A DNA stretch of 35,904 nucleotides, taken from NCBI GenBank assembly GCA_047973025.1, contig JBKEBE010000103.1:1-35904 (forward strand). The letters run 5' to 3'. The notes below the pieces were generated by a model, which did not search any database, was not told the DNA's origin, and saw nothing but the letters and a program-made list of their open reading frames with translations. Both the position numbers and the translations under genes were made by a program. This DNA comes from UPXZ01 sp047973025 (GTDB taxonomy: Bacteria; Bacteroidota; Bacteroidia; Bacteroidales; Paludibacteraceae). Below are positions 16,250 to 26,480 of the stretch, piece after piece (position 1 is the first letter of the stretch; each line of letters opens with the position of its first letter).

Positions 16250-17899
16250 ATGACAAAAAAAAAATTATTAATCGCTTTGATTGCGATGCAGTTTTCAATT
16301 CCCGCTTGGAGTTGCACCAATTTTTTAGTCGGTAAGCATGCCACTACCGATGGTTCTACCTTTATTTCGTATGCAGCGGACTCATACTATCTTTTTGGAG
16401 CGTTGTATCACTATCCCGCCGCTACGCATCCGACAGATGCTATGCTTGACGTTTATGAATGGGATACCGGAAAATATTTAGGGAAAATAAAGCAGGCGCG
16501 CCAAACTTACAACGTTATTGGCAACATCAACGAATATCAAGTTGCCATTGGCGAGACGACCTATGGCGGACATCCCGAATTGGTCGATACGACCGGAATC
16601 ATAGACTATGGAAGCCTGATGTACATCGCCTTGCAACGCTCCCGTACCGCTCGTGAAGCGATTGCAGTAATGACTGATTTAGTAGCGGAATATGGTTACT
16701 ACAGCTCGGGCGAATCATTTTCGATAGCTGACCCCAACGAAGTCTGGGTGTTGGAAATGATTGGTAAAGGTCCCGGTCGAAAAGGAGCCGTTTGGGTTGC
16801 GAGACGCGTGCCGGACGACTGTGTGTCGGCTCATGCCAATCAAGCGCGTATTACTACCATCCCGTTTGACGACAAAGAAAATTGTATGTATTCGCCTGAC
16901 GTGATAAGTTTTGCGCGTGAAAAAGGCTATTTCACAGGAAAAGACAGCGAATTCAGTTTCTCAGATGTTTACAACCCACTTGATTATTCCGGATTGCGAA
17001 TCTGTGAAGCCCGTGTCTGGTCTTTTTTCAAAAACGTAAACAAGGAGATGGATGCATACATAACCTACGTGAAAGGCGAGACGAAAGAACGCATGCCACT
17101 CTGGATTAAACCCGACCGAAAGTTGAACGTTAATGATTTGAAAGCTTTCATGCGCGATCAGTACGAAGGTACCGAATTTGATATGACAAAAGGGGTCGCC
17201 GCGGGAACATTTGGAAGCAAACTCCGCTTTAGCCCACTGACGTTTGAAGTGGATGGTGTTCGGTACGGACACGAGCGTCCCATCGCTACACAACAGACCG
17301 GATTCTCATTCGTGGCGCAATTGCGCGGCTGGCTTCCCAACTACATGGGCGGAATCCTTTGGTTCGGCGTGGATGATGCCGCCGGCAACGTGTATCTACC
17401 GATATTTTGCAGTACGGACGAAGTCCCTTGGTGCTTTGATAAAACGAACGGGAGCTTACTGGATTATTCGCCGACTTCAGCTTTCTGGACATTTAATCGA
17501 GTATCCAATTTTGCTTATGGGAAATACCAACCCATGATGGTGGATATCAAAAAAAAACAAGCTGAATTGGAAACTGCTTTTGAACAAGAACTGCCTGAAA
17601 TAGAACGCAATGCCACCAATATGTCTGAGATGCAAGCTCGAAACTACCTGACAGATTATGTGATGCACATCTCTGAAGCCACCAACAATGAGTGGAGAAA
17701 ATTGGGCGAGTTTCTGTTGGTAAAATTCTTGGACGGCAATATCAAACGTGAAGAAAACGGAAAATTTTTGAAAAACGAACAAGGACTTCCTCCAACGATA
17801 ATTCGCGCCGGATATCCCGATGAAATTCAACGAAAAATGATTCAGGAAAATCCGGGACTACGGCAGAAGACACAGGATGAACTCGACTATCGAAAATAG
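16250..17899 (+). CDS. C69-family dipeptidase, secreted
   Basis: Ntn-hydrolase peptidase of the PepD/C69 family, cleaving dipeptides or acting as an acyl-transferase. A signal peptide (KKLLIALIAMQFSIPAWS) is followed directly by Cys22 in SCTNFLVGKHATTDGS. Cleavage before Cys22 would expose it as the N-terminal nucleophile, as the mechanism demands. Further family motifs are EYQVAIGETTYGG, ESFSIADPNEVWVLEMIG and RVPDDCVSAHANQARI. At 549 residues it has the usual Bacteroidetes length. The signal peptide places it in the periplasm, in keeping with peptide-based growth. It stands alone with a terminator at 18120-18148. Confidence 0.93.
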   Translation: MTKKKLLIALIAMQFSIPAWSCTNFLVGKHATTDGSTFISYAADSYYLFGALYHYPAATHPTDAMLDVYEWDTGKYLGKIKQARQTYNVIGNINEYQVAIGETTYGGHPELVDTTGIIDYGSLMYIALQRSRTAREAIAVMTDLVAEYGYYSSGESFSIADPNEVWVLEMIGKGPGRKGAVWVARRVPDDCVSAHANQARITTIPFDDKENCMYSPDVISFAREKGYFTGKDSEFSFSDVYNPLDYSGLRICEARVWSFFKNVNKEMDAYITYVKGETKERMPLWIKPDRKLNVNDLKAFMRDQYEGTEFDMTKGVAAGTFGSKLRFSPLTFEVDGVRYGHERPIATQQTGFSFVAQLRGWLPNYMGGILWFGVDDAAGNVYLPIFCSTDEVPWCFDKTNGSLLDYSPTSAFWTFNRVSNFAYGKYQPMMVDIKKKQAELETAFEQELPEIERNATNMSEMQARNYLTDYVMHISEATNNEWRKLGEFLLVKFLDGNIKREENGKFLKNEQGLPPTIIRAGYPDEIQRKMIQENPGLRQKTQDELDYRK

Positions 17900-18225
17900 T
17901 TGAAATGAGTTTCTGAATTGTCAAGAAGAAGGCTTTTGGTATCGACAAAAAATCAACTCAATATCATGTGGAGTAAATGATTGATAACAAATAGAATATA
18001 AGATGTAGAAAAATGAAAGTTTTTCGTTTCGGAGAACTGAATATCTTTGAAAGTAACACAAGAATTCGAAGCAAAAGACCTTCCGGAATAGTACCTTAGT
18101 CCGACAAACACATTACAGAAAAAATCTGTCAATAAACGGCAGATTTTTCTTTTCTTATAGGTCTTACTTTTTGGAATTTACCTAGAAGTTAAGAAAATCT
18201 GACTCCTTTCCAAAAACTTTAGTAC
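17900..18225. other. Spacer after the C69 gene
   Basis: AT-rich and without a believable coding frame. It contains the terminator at 18120-18148 and the start of the next gene's promoter region. Confidence 0.5.
18120..18148 (+). terminator. Intrinsic terminator
   Basis: AAAAATCTG (18120-18128) pairs with CAGATTTTT (18140-18148) around an 11-base loop, followed by CTTTTCTT. It sits 220 bases after the dipeptidase stop, so the 3' untranslated region would be long. Confidence 0.65.
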
Positions 18226-18233
18226 TATATTTG
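18226..18233 (+). promoter_or_regulatory. -7 element of the alpha-2-macroglobulin gene
   Basis: TATATTTG matches TAnnTTTG. It overlaps the first codon of the longest possible reading frame (18231), which means that upstream start cannot be used and supports ATG 18282. Confidence 0.6.
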
Positions 18234-18281
18234 TATAGAGTTATTTATCATTTCAGATTAGTAATTACAAATAGTTTTCAC

Positions 18282-21200
18282 ATGAAACGTATATATTTTT
18301 TCATTTCCCTAACAATCATAGTATTAGGATTTACTGTTACGGTCATTTCAGCCCAGCAGTCCAAAAAAAACACCACTCAAACCATGCAACTTCGTTGGAA
18401 AAAAGTAGAAAAATTCGCTCAAGATCAGATGCCCGAATCGGCACTGAAAGAAATCGATGCGATATTGAATCAGGCGCAAAGAGAGAAAAATTCGCCACAA
18501 ATTATCAAAGCGATGATCTATCGAATACGTTTCATAACCGATAAAAATTCCGATGAAGCAATTCCATTGCTGACAGAGTTTGAAGCATACGCAAATAAAA
18601 GCGACAATCCGACTGAAAAAGCGGTTTTACATACGATGGTAGCAAGCCTGTACAATGACTACTATCAAAACAACCGCTGGACGATTGATCAAAGAACGGA
18701 TCTTCAAGGCACCATTCCCGATGACATAAATGAGTGGACAAATAATATCTTTGCCCGAAAAGTCATCGAACAGTTGGAGTTAGCTATGTCTAATCCTAAA
18801 ATTTTACAAGAGACCAATTCAAATACCTATGAAGCTATCATCGAGCTTGGCAAAGACAGCCGCGCGATGCAACCGACATTATTTGATTTCTTGGCTTACA
18901 AAAAAATAGAACTGCTGAAAAACTTTGCCAATACAGATGGAAAAATACATACGGGTGGTATGTTTTTAATCGAAGCGGACGATGTTTCCAACGAAACCGC
19001 CGATAAACCAAACGACGCGTCCATTCAAAGACAAATCGTACAAACTTACAATCAGATAGTTGATTTTCAGAAGTTAAAAAACAACAAACCGGCAGTGGTA
19101 TATGCGGAACTTCAAAAATTAAACTTTGAAAAACCGATTAAGGACGATGAATTTCTAAAGGAACTCGAAAAATTAGAAAAACAATACGATGGGAATGAAG
19201 CCGTAGTGGAAATATTGGCTGAAAAAGCCGAGTACTATTTACAGAAAAACGATGACAATCCCGATGATGAAGACACCGATAAAAATCGAAAAACTGCCTA
19301 TGAAATTACTCAAAGTGGAATTAAACAATACCCAAACTACAAACGTATCGGATTGTTGAAAAACATCCGATACACCATTTTGCAAAAAAGTATTCATTCT
19401 GAAAACAACAAGATAACAAAACCCAATTCCCAACTTAAAATTTCGGTAAAATCAGCTAATATAAACCAACTAAAACTGGTCGTTTACCGGGTAAGTGCTA
19501 CGGCGCGGGAATATCAGCTGTACATGATGAATGAACGCAGAAATTATCAAAAATTGCTCTATCCGAAACGTACACAAGTTTTCACGCAAACACTTTTGCC
19601 ACCGCAAACCGATAATTTTGACACGGTAGATACCGTTTTCACGATACAAACAGGCGATTACGGTATCTACGAATACACCGTAGAAGAATCTGACAATCCA
19701 AAAAACGAATCCAAAACTCTTGGCGGATTTACCGTAACCGACTTAGCGTTCGTACAGCGTCAAGGTGGGGGGACATTCTACAAATTGTCCGCCAACGATG
19801 AGTCTGATAATGCCAATGGTGAACTTTACATCGTGGATAGAATGTCCGGAAAGCCCTTGGAAGACGTTGTCGTTAACACCTACGTTCAGAAGTGGACGGG
19901 AAATGAATACCGCCTTAATTTTCAAAATAAAGCAACGGCTTCGGCTGATGGAAAATATGAAACCTTATCCGATAGAAGTTCAAGGAACCAAATCGTTTTC
20001 TTTGAACGTGGCAAAGATAAGTTCTTCTCATCCAACACCCATTTCTATTGGTATGGAGACGTTTCAAAAGGAAAGACGGAAATGCAGGTTTCGCTTTTCA
20101 CAGACCGTTCCATATACCGTCCCGGACAAACGCTCTACTACAAGGGAATCGCTTATTTATCAAGCAAAACCGAGCAAGAAGTTGTAAAAGGGAAAAACAT
20201 TACGCTCAATCTCTACAATGCCAACGGAGAGAATATTGGCTCGCAGAAACTCACCACCAATGATTTTGGTTCGATAGCCGGTTCATTCGTTTTGCCTGAC
20301 AAAGGGTTGAATGGCGCTTATCGGCTGCAAGCCGGTAAGCAGTCAGTCGAGTTCTATGTAGAAGAATACAAGCGCCCGACTTTTGAAGTGTCCATCGAAA
20401 AGTCAAAAGAAGAAGTTCGATTCGGGGAAGAAGTCAGCATGAAAGGGAACGTAAAAGCCTATTCCGGCTACAACATGAATGATGCCGAAGTTAAATATAG
20501 GGTGGTTCGTCGTCCGCACCGCTTCTGTTGGTGGTATTCGGAGCCGGACAAAATTATCACTACAGGTACAACGAAATCAGACAGCGAAGGCAACTTTGGC
20601 GTAAAATTTACACCCATAAAAGATAAAAAAGCGCCAACCTATTCTCCTTGGCGCGGTATCAATAACGATTCATTTTACACTTATCACATTTACGCTGATG
20701 TTACCGATTCCAAAGGCGAAACGCAGCATGGCGAGCAATCCGTTTCTGTCGGAGATAAATCGCTGTTTATTTTGACTAATATCCCCGAAAAAATCGATAA
20801 AAACGAAAATCTAAGGCTGGATGTTACCACCCAAACTTTAAATGGAGAAACGGTACAGTCAACCGTTGAATACCGAATTGTCAAGCTTGAAAATAAGGAC
20901 GATTATTACGAAAACGCAGATGAAGAAACACTGTGGAAAGAAAATGGGGTAGTACTTTCCGGCAAATCGGAGACCAAAGACAAGCCGGAATTGGACTTGA
21001 GAAAGCTGACTTCGGGAATGTACAAAATCATTCTTACCACTAAGGATAACCGTGGCAGTAAAGTGCAAGCTGAAGACCGTTTTATCCTTTTCGACAGGAA
21101 AGACAAAAAACCACCCGTAAAAATGTACCAATGGGTAACGACAGACAATACAGAACTTTCGGTAGGCGAAAAAGCAACCGTCAACTTGGGAACTTCAAGC

Positions 21201-24200
21201 GAAAATACATTTGTCCTTTATGAGTTGATGCAGGGCAAAACGGTTCTCGAAAGCCGATGGGTGGAATTTAGTAACGAGATAAAAACATTTGAGATACCCT
21301 TCCTGCAAAGTTATGGCGCGGGTGTTACGGCACAATTTACATTCGTGAAAGACGAGCAGTTTTTTACCAAACAAGTCGTCATTTCCCGGAAAGTAGTAGA
21401 AAAGCGACTATCGCCTTCGGTCAGCGTATTCAGAGACAAATTAAAACCCGGCGAAAACGCCGAATGGACTATTCACATCCCCGAATCGGCAAAAGATAAA
21501 AAAACGGCTGAGTTGTTAATTGGTATGTACGACGCGTCATTAGATGAACTTCGTCCACACAGTTGGTCGTTCAATCCGACCTATCGGGAATGGGTACAAA
21601 GCACTCCGATTTGGGTTGTTCGAGGAGTTGGAGAATCCGATGGCGATTATAAAGCCATATCAGCCGGAGAATATGTGAATGTGGCGGAATTTCAGTTCGA
21701 TGACTTTAACTGGTTTGGACTAAATATCGGTAGTTCAAATATCTATTCTGGAAAAAACATAAGAATTCGTGGCGTAGCATCTTTAGGGGGGGTACAGGAA
21801 TCCGCGATGGATGTAATGGCTGTTGCCGAAGAATCTGTATCTGAAATGGAGATAGATCAGGCATCTTTCGCAAGCAAAAAAGAAGAGGGTGGCGAAACCG
21901 AAATAGTCGAAAAACCTAAAATCCGAACCAACTTCAACGAAACCGCTTTCTTCTATCCACAACTGCGTACAGACGAACATGGAAATGTGAAAGTAACCTT
22001 TACCGCTCCCGAAAGCCTGACCCGCTGGAATGTGAAAATGCTGGCGCATACGCGAGATTTGTATTTCGGACAGAACGAAATGCAGGCTGTTACGCAAAAA
22101 GAACTGATGGTGCAAATGAACCTGCCCCGATTTGTGAGAAAATCGGATAAGCTCGTGCTGGTAGCAAATGTAACCAATTTGAGCGAAGAAATAGTGTCTC
22201 CCGAAGTAAGACTTGAAGTAGAAAAACAGGTTCAGCCTGTTAAAAAAGGGATAAATATTGCGCCAAAACAAACGGTTGCTTTTGAGTGGGAGTTGGAACC
22301 ATTCACAGACACCGATTTAGCCGTGGTAAAAATTACGGCGCAAACCTGTAAATTTTCGGATGGCGAACAGAAATACTTACCCGTCTTACCCGACAAGGTG
22401 TTGTTTACCGAAAGCCAAACCATGACGATGAGAGCCGGACAAATGCGAACATTTACGTTTGACAATTTCATCCGAAACATGAAAAATGTAGATACGGAAA
22501 ATTTCACGGTCGAATACGCCGGCAATCCTACGTGGTACGCTGTTCAGGCATTGCCGAGCATCGCGAAAATTGAAGGAGAAAACGCGATAGATTATCTGAC
22601 CGGATATTACGCCAATACACTTGGAAGTTACATTGCCAACGCCAATCCGAAATTGGCTGCGACCTTTGACCGATGGAAAAATACGGGTGGAACACGAGAT
22701 GCATTACTTTCAAACCTCGAGAAAAACCGGGAGTTGAAAAATGTATTGCTTGAAGAAACTCCTTGGGTAATGTCCGCCAAAGACGAAACGGAACAAAAAC
22801 GTCAAATCGGATTACTCTTTGACCTGAATCAGACCCGTAATAATGCAAAAACCTATATGGACAAGCTCATGCAGTTGCAGGCACCAAGTGGTGGTTTCCG
22901 ATGGTTTGAGAATATGCCCGAAAACCGGTATATCACACAAGAAATTTTACTGAATCTGGCACGCTTAAATAAAATGACCGCGTCGGACAAAACAATTTCC
23001 GAAAGTGCCAACGCTTACTCGTCTCAGGTGGAAAAGGCGTTACATTACTTGGACTTGCAAATTGCCAAAGATTTTGTTGAATTACGAAAATGGAATAAGA
23101 ACTATCTAAAACAACAAACTATCGGTAACCTGCAACTTTTCTACCTGCACATGCGCTCGGAATATCCACAAGTAGCCATTGAAAAATCCGCGGAAGAAGC
23201 CCTAAAATACTATACTACCCAATCCGAAAAATACCGGACAAGCTGGACACTCTACGGCAAAGCGATGATGGCGATCGTTGCTCATCGAAACGGGAAAAAG
23301 GCAATCGCCGAACAGATTTTAACTTCCATTCGTGAAAACGCGATGAAAACCGATGAACTCGGTATGTATTGGAACGCCAACACTGCCGGATGGTGGTGGT
23401 ACGAACGTCCCATAGCTACGCAAACAGCCGTCATGGAAGCATTCGGAGAAATACGCGATGCCGGTACGGATATAGACGAGATGAAAATTTGGCTACTGAA
23501 ACAAAAACAAACGCAACGTTGGGACACGCCGATAAGTACGTTGGACGCTATCTACGCTCTACTTAACTACGGCACGGACTGGCTTGCCTATGACGGCGAA
23601 GCTGTAATCAAACTTGGAAGTACAGCCTTGAAGCCGTCTGCCGTTGAAGCCGGAACGGCCTATATCAAAGAAACCATTCCCACTGAAAAATTAACGCCCG
23701 AAACGGGGAAAATTACGATAGAAAACAAAAAAGCTTCCGGCATCTCGTGGGGCGCGGCGTATTGGCAGTATTACCAAGATGTGGACAAAGTACAATCACA
23801 GGGCAAAGAGATGAAAATCAGCAAAAGTTTATTCGTAGAGCGGATAAACAACCAAGGTAAATCTATGCTTCCGATCGGTCAAACACAACTGAAGAAAGGC
23901 GACAAAGTTATCACACGCTTAGTGGTTACAACCGACCGAGATATGGAATTTGTACTGCTGAAAGATTTGAGAGCATCTTGTTTTGAACCGGTCAATCAAA
24001 TCTCCGGCGCTTATTGGAAAGAAGGAACCGTTTATCATCAAACGACGAAGGACTCATCCACGCAGTTTTTCTTCAACTATCTACAAAAAGGTACTTACGT
24101 GTTTGAATACGAACTTTGGGCGAATAACGCGGGAACTTTCAGTAGCGGTATCGCATCCATTCAGTGCCATTACGCGCCGGAGTTTGTCTGTCATTCCGGT

Positions 24201-24227
24201 GGAGAAAAGATTTCGGTCAAGCCTTAA
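18282..24227 (+). CDS. Bacterial alpha-2-macroglobulin family protein, thioester-less
   Basis: A 1981-residue envelope protein that by family role traps or inhibits proteases. It starts with a signal peptide (MKRIYFFISLTIIVLGF, ending near VISAQQ). Helical repeats fill the first 400 residues. A macroglobulin domain DRSIYRPGQTLYYKGIAYLS lies at about 607, and a flexible acidic segment (about 1168-1212, ESVSEMEIDQ, KKEEGGETEIVEKPK) could be the bait. The conserved A2M block NETAFFYPQLRTDEHGNVKV and APESLTRWNVKMLAHT follows at about 1215-1260. In the helical TED domain the thioester ECAEQ is replaced by ENAID (residues 1433-1437), so no covalent trapping is expected. Start 18282 is chosen over 18231 because of the signal peptide and promoter. 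No PBP1C or other typical partner is adjacent. Confidence 0.92.
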   Translation: MKRIYFFISLTIIVLGFTVTVISAQQSKKNTTQTMQLRWKKVEKFAQDQMPESALKEIDAILNQAQREKNSPQIIKAMIYRIRFITDKNSDEAIPLLTEFEAYANKSDNPTEKAVLHTMVASLYNDYYQNNRWTIDQRTDLQGTIPDDINEWTNNIFARKVIEQLELAMSNPKILQETNSNTYEAIIELGKDSRAMQPTLFDFLAYKKIELLKNFANTDGKIHTGGMFLIEADDVSNETADKPNDASIQRQIVQTYNQIVDFQKLKNNKPAVVYAELQKLNFEKPIKDDEFLKELEKLEKQYDGNEAVVEILAEKAEYYLQKNDDNPDDEDTDKNRKTAYEITQSGIKQYPNYKRIGLLKNIRYTILQKSIHSENNKITKPNSQLKISVKSANINQLKLVVYRVSATAREYQLYMMNERRNYQKLLYPKRTQVFTQTLLPPQTDNFDTVDTVFTIQTGDYGIYEYTVEESDNPKNESKTLGGFTVTDLAFVQRQGGGTFYKLSANDESDNANGELYIVDRMSGKPLEDVVVNTYVQKWTGNEYRLNFQNKATASADGKYETLSDRSSRNQIVFFERGKDKFFSSNTHFYWYGDVSKGKTEMQVSLFTDRSIYRPGQTLYYKGIAYLSSKTEQEVVKGKNITLNLYNANGENIGSQKLTTNDFGSIAGSFVLPDKGLNGAYRLQAGKQSVEFYVEEYKRPTFEVSIEKSKEEVRFGEEVSMKGNVKAYSGYNMNDAEVKYRVVRRPHRFCWWYSEPDKIITTGTTKSDSEGNFGVKFTPIKDKKAPTYSPWRGINNDSFYTYHIYADVTDSKGETQHGEQSVSVGDKSLFILTNIPEKIDKNENLRLDVTTQTLNGETVQSTVEYRIVKLENKDDYYENADEETLWKENGVVLSGKSETKDKPELDLRKLTSGMYKIILTTKDNRGSKVQAEDRFILFDRKDKKPPVKMYQWVTTDNTELSVGEKATVNLGTSSENTFVLYELMQGKTVLESRWVEFSNEIKTFEIPFLQSYGAGVTAQFTFVKDEQFFTKQVVISRKVVEKRLSPSVSVFRDKLKPGENAEWTIHIPESAKDKKTAELLIGMYDASLDELRPHSWSFNPTYREWVQSTPIWVVRGVGESDGDYKAISAGEYVNVAEFQFDDFNWFGLNIGSSNIYSGKNIRIRGVASLGGVQESAMDVMAVAEESVSEMEIDQASFASKKEEGGETEIVEKPKIRTNFNETAFFYPQLRTDEHGNVKVTFTAPESLTRWNVKMLAHTRDLYFGQNEMQAVTQKELMVQMNLPRFVRKSDKLVLVANVTNLSEEIVSPEVRLEVEKQVQPVKKGINIAPKQTVAFEWELEPFTDTDLAVVKITAQTCKFSDGEQKYLPVLPDKVLFTESQTMTMRAGQMRTFTFDNFIRNMKNVDTENFTVEYAGNPTWYAVQALPSIAKIEGENAIDYLTGYYANTLGSYIANANPKLAATFDRWKNTGGTRDALLSNLEKNRELKNVLLEETPWVMSAKDETEQKRQIGLLFDLNQTRNNAKTYMDKLMQLQAPSGGFRWFENMPENRYITQEILLNLARLNKMTASDKTISESANAYSSQVEKALHYLDLQIAKDFVELRKWNKNYLKQQTIGNLQLFYLHMRSEYPQVAIEKSAEEALKYYTTQSEKYRTSWTLYGKAMMAIVAHRNGKKAIAEQILTSIRENAMKTDELGMYWNANTAGWWWYERPIATQTAVMEAFGEIRDAGTDIDEMKIWLLKQKQTQRWDTPISTLDAIYALLNYGTDWLAYDGEAVIKLGSTALKPSAVEAGTAYIKETIPTEKLTPETGKITIENKKASGISWGAAYWQYYQDVDKVQSQGKEMKISKSLFVERINNQGKSMLPIGQTQLKKGDKVITRLVVTTDRDMEFVLLKDLRASCFEPVNQISGAYWKEGTVYHQTTKDSSTQFFFNYLQKGTYVFEYELWANNAGTFSSGIASIQCHYAPEFVCHSGGEKISVKP

Positions 24228-24276
24228 AACGCTTAAAATGATTCGTGTAGTTCTTTACGTACAGGTTTTTACTCGC

Positions 24277-24311
24277 TTTTACAAAGATAAATTTTGTTTA
24301 TCTTTGTAAAA
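24277..24311 (+). terminator. 15-bp perfect palindrome after the macroglobulin gene
   Basis: Arms 24277-24291 and 24297-24311 are perfectly complementary around a five-base loop (TTTTG). It can terminate the 6-kb gene, although the distal U-tract is weak. The right arm contains TATCTTTG (24299-24306), a match to the -7 promoter consensus. Confidence 0.55.
24299..24306 (+). promoter_or_regulatory. Possible -7 element for the beta-barrel gene
   Basis: TATCTTTG lies inside the palindrome and about 160 bases upstream of ATG 24468. The intervening leader has a 7-bp hairpin (24415-24421 with 24427-24433). Confidence 0.35.
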
Positions 24312-24467
24312 GGTATTTTCTTAAAAAATAGTAGGCATCCTAAAACTTGCATTTATGAAACAGCCATGTAAAAATAACTTTAACACACAAGGGAATGATT
24401 AATAGCGTGTTCTCTGCCTGTTGCAGACAGGCATGTGTCCTTAATGTAAAAGATAAATTTTAAACGC

Positions 24468-25694
24468 ATGAAAACATTGAGAAACGTTTTTTTGCTTATC
24501 TTGATAGTGCTATCTGCCGGAATTCTTGCTCAAAATGATAATTCAGCCCTCATCTACGGGTCGGATTCCATCAAAAAAGAAATCTTGAGCTATGCCGACA
24601 CGCAATCTCAATTGATTACCAAAGGCCGTCGCTTACTACTCGACCGTTTTACGGAAGGCGATCTCCGGAAAGTAAAAGAAGTGAAGGATTATCTCAAACT
24701 TCAAGTCGAGACACGAGATTATCTGGTTTTGTATCCGTTTGAACACTGGCTTATTCTATATTGGACAAAAGAATATCCAGAACTTCTGAATCTTATCAAA
24801 AACCCGGACGCGTTTGAATATGCGGGAACGAAACGAATAAAACCTTCGGAAGATATTTTGTTTGACAGGTTGAAGGAGAAGTCTTTAAGTTCACTTGATA
24901 AGTTGATGTACGATATTCGAACGGTAGAGATGCCAAGCGACGATAAAGATTTTTTGATTTTGTATCTGAACGCGATTCTTTCCGGAGAAAAATCCGAAAT
25001 AACGCAAGACAGATTGAATGAATTATCGGACGGATTTCTCAAGAACCATCCAAATAGTGAATACAACGACTTTATACGGGAAAATATCCGATACAAGTAC
25101 ATACCTTCGAAATGGGGATTGGCTTACGAGTTCTTTTCCGGATATGGCTGGAATGAAGGTAATTTGAATCATTATTTCAAAAGCAACGTTCCGATAGGCA
25201 TTGCTTTTGATGTGCAGTATAAAAATCTAAGTCTTTACCTGCGAAACTACATCGGTTTTAGTAAAACCAGACAGGATATCCTATCGCCAAACGGTTTCTG
25301 GTTCAATGACTCCCAAGTTCGGGTATATATTCCGGAAGCGAGCTTGGGCTATGTGGCTTATGAAAATCATCGTTTCAAACTGGCTCCTTTTGCCGGAATA
25401 GGCGGGGTCGATTTCAGCCCGACAGAAGCTGATGTTGAAGATTACCCGTATCTGAAAGATGCCGACATCGGCGGATTTTCGTATACGGCAGGCCTGAATC
25501 TTGATGTTAAATTAGGTAATCGTGCCAACGATAGAAATTGGAATTTCCCGACGACAGGATTCGGATTTATCCGCCTGCGGTACAGCTACGTGATTCCCCA
25601 AATTTCCCAAAAGCACGATGTAATGACGGGAAACATGCACTACATTACCATCGGGATTGGCGCGTTTGGTAGAAACATCAAAAGAGACAAATAA
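24468..25694 (+). CDS. Uncharacterised exported protein with predicted C-terminal beta-barrel
   Basis: A 408-residue protein with signal peptide MKTLRNVFLLILIVLSAGIL, cleaved near AQNDN. Residues about 30-200 are helical and charged (LLLDRFTEGDLRKVKEVKDYL, DILFDRLKEKSLSSLDKLM). From about 215 the pattern changes to alternating aromatic and polar strands with turns (WGLAYEFFSGYGWNEG, IGIAFDVQYKNLSLYLRNYIGF, LAPFAGIGGVDFSP, GFGFIRLRYSYVIPQI), typical of small outer-membrane barrels. I recognise no family. It follows the macroglobulin gene in the same orientation, about 240 bases apart, and may share its surface location; functional linkage is unproven. Confidence 0.8.
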   Translation: MKTLRNVFLLILIVLSAGILAQNDNSALIYGSDSIKKEILSYADTQSQLITKGRRLLLDRFTEGDLRKVKEVKDYLKLQVETRDYLVLYPFEHWLILYWTKEYPELLNLIKNPDAFEYAGTKRIKPSEDILFDRLKEKSLSSLDKLMYDIRTVEMPSDDKDFLILYLNAILSGEKSEITQDRLNELSDGFLKNHPNSEYNDFIRENIRYKYIPSKWGLAYEFFSGYGWNEGNLNHYFKSNVPIGIAFDVQYKNLSLYLRNYIGFSKTRQDILSPNGFWFNDSQVRVYIPEASLGYVAYENHRFKLAPFAGIGGVDFSPTEADVEDYPYLKDADIGGFSYTAGLNLDVKLGNRANDRNWNFPTTGFGFIRLRYSYVIPQISQKHDVMTGNMHYITIGIGAFGRNIKRDK

Positions 25695-25778
25695 GCGTTC
25701 GTTCGGCATATCGGCATTATTTATTTTTATATCAAAATACTTGATAGCTTTTACTACGCAAATACATCAATTATTTCG

Positions 25779-25786
25779 TAACTTTG
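25779..25786 (+). promoter_or_regulatory. -7 element of the peroxiredoxin gene
   Basis: TAACTTTG matches TAnnTTTG exactly, 46 bases before the ATG, with the AT-rich leader typical of the phylum. No clear -33 TTTG at normal spacing. Confidence 0.65.
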
Positions 25787-25832
25787 CACCCATCAAAACG
25801 AATTATCAATTCTAAATTTAAATAAATTAATC

Positions 25833-26459
25833 ATGGTATTAGTTGGAAAAAAAGCACCTGCCGTAGCAGGTAGCGCCGTTATCAACGGCAATGAAATAGT
25901 AAACGATTTCAGTCTGGAACAATACAAAGGAAAATACGTGATTTTCTTTTTCTATCCGGCAGACTTCACATTTGTATGCCCCACGGAATTAATTGCATTC
26001 CAGGAAAAAATCGCGGAATTTGAATCCAGAAACACCGTAGTAGTCGGAGCTTCGACAGACTCCGCTTATTCTCACTGGAAATGGCTTCAAACACCACAAA
26101 ACGATGGTGGTATTCAAGGCGTAAAATATCCGTTGTATGCCGACAACTCGTTGATGGTATCCAAGGCGTATGACGTGTTGGCAGGATATGAAGATTACAC
26201 CGATGAAGGCGAAGAAACTTTCGTTGGAGCACCGGAAGCCTATCGCGGACTGTTTTTGATTGACAAAGAAGGTATTGTACGTCATCAGGTAGTAAACGAC
26301 ATGCCGCTTGGACGTAGTGTAGAAGAAGCTATTCGCGTATTGGACGCGCTTCAGTTTACAGAAGAGTATGGCGAAGTTTGTCCCGCCAACTGGAAAAAAG
26401 GCGACAAAGCCTTGAAAGCTACTCAAGAAGGAATCTCTGATTATCTTTCAAAACAATAA
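25833..26459 (+). CDS. Typical 2-Cys peroxiredoxin (AhpC/Prx1 type)
   Basis: Reduces hydrogen peroxide and organic peroxides. The peroxidatic Cys is in FYPADFTFVCPTE and the resolving Cys in GEVCPANWKKG near the C-terminus. The Prx1-like C-terminal extension is present. GYEDYTDEGEETFVGAPEAYRGLFLIDKEG marks the family core. At 208 residues it is full length. It stands alone between a -7 element and a strong terminator. AhpF is not adjacent, so its reductant is not evident here. Confidence 0.94.
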   Translation: MVLVGKKAPAVAGSAVINGNEIVNDFSLEQYKGKYVIFFFYPADFTFVCPTELIAFQEKIAEFESRNTVVVGASTDSAYSHWKWLQTPQNDGGIQGVKYPLYADNSLMVSKAYDVLAGYEDYTDEGEETFVGAPEAYRGLFLIDKEGIVRHQVVNDMPLGRSVEEAIRVLDALQFTEEYGEVCPANWKKGDKALKATQEGISDYLSKQ

Positions 26460-26480
26460 ACACATCAAATAAGATTAATC

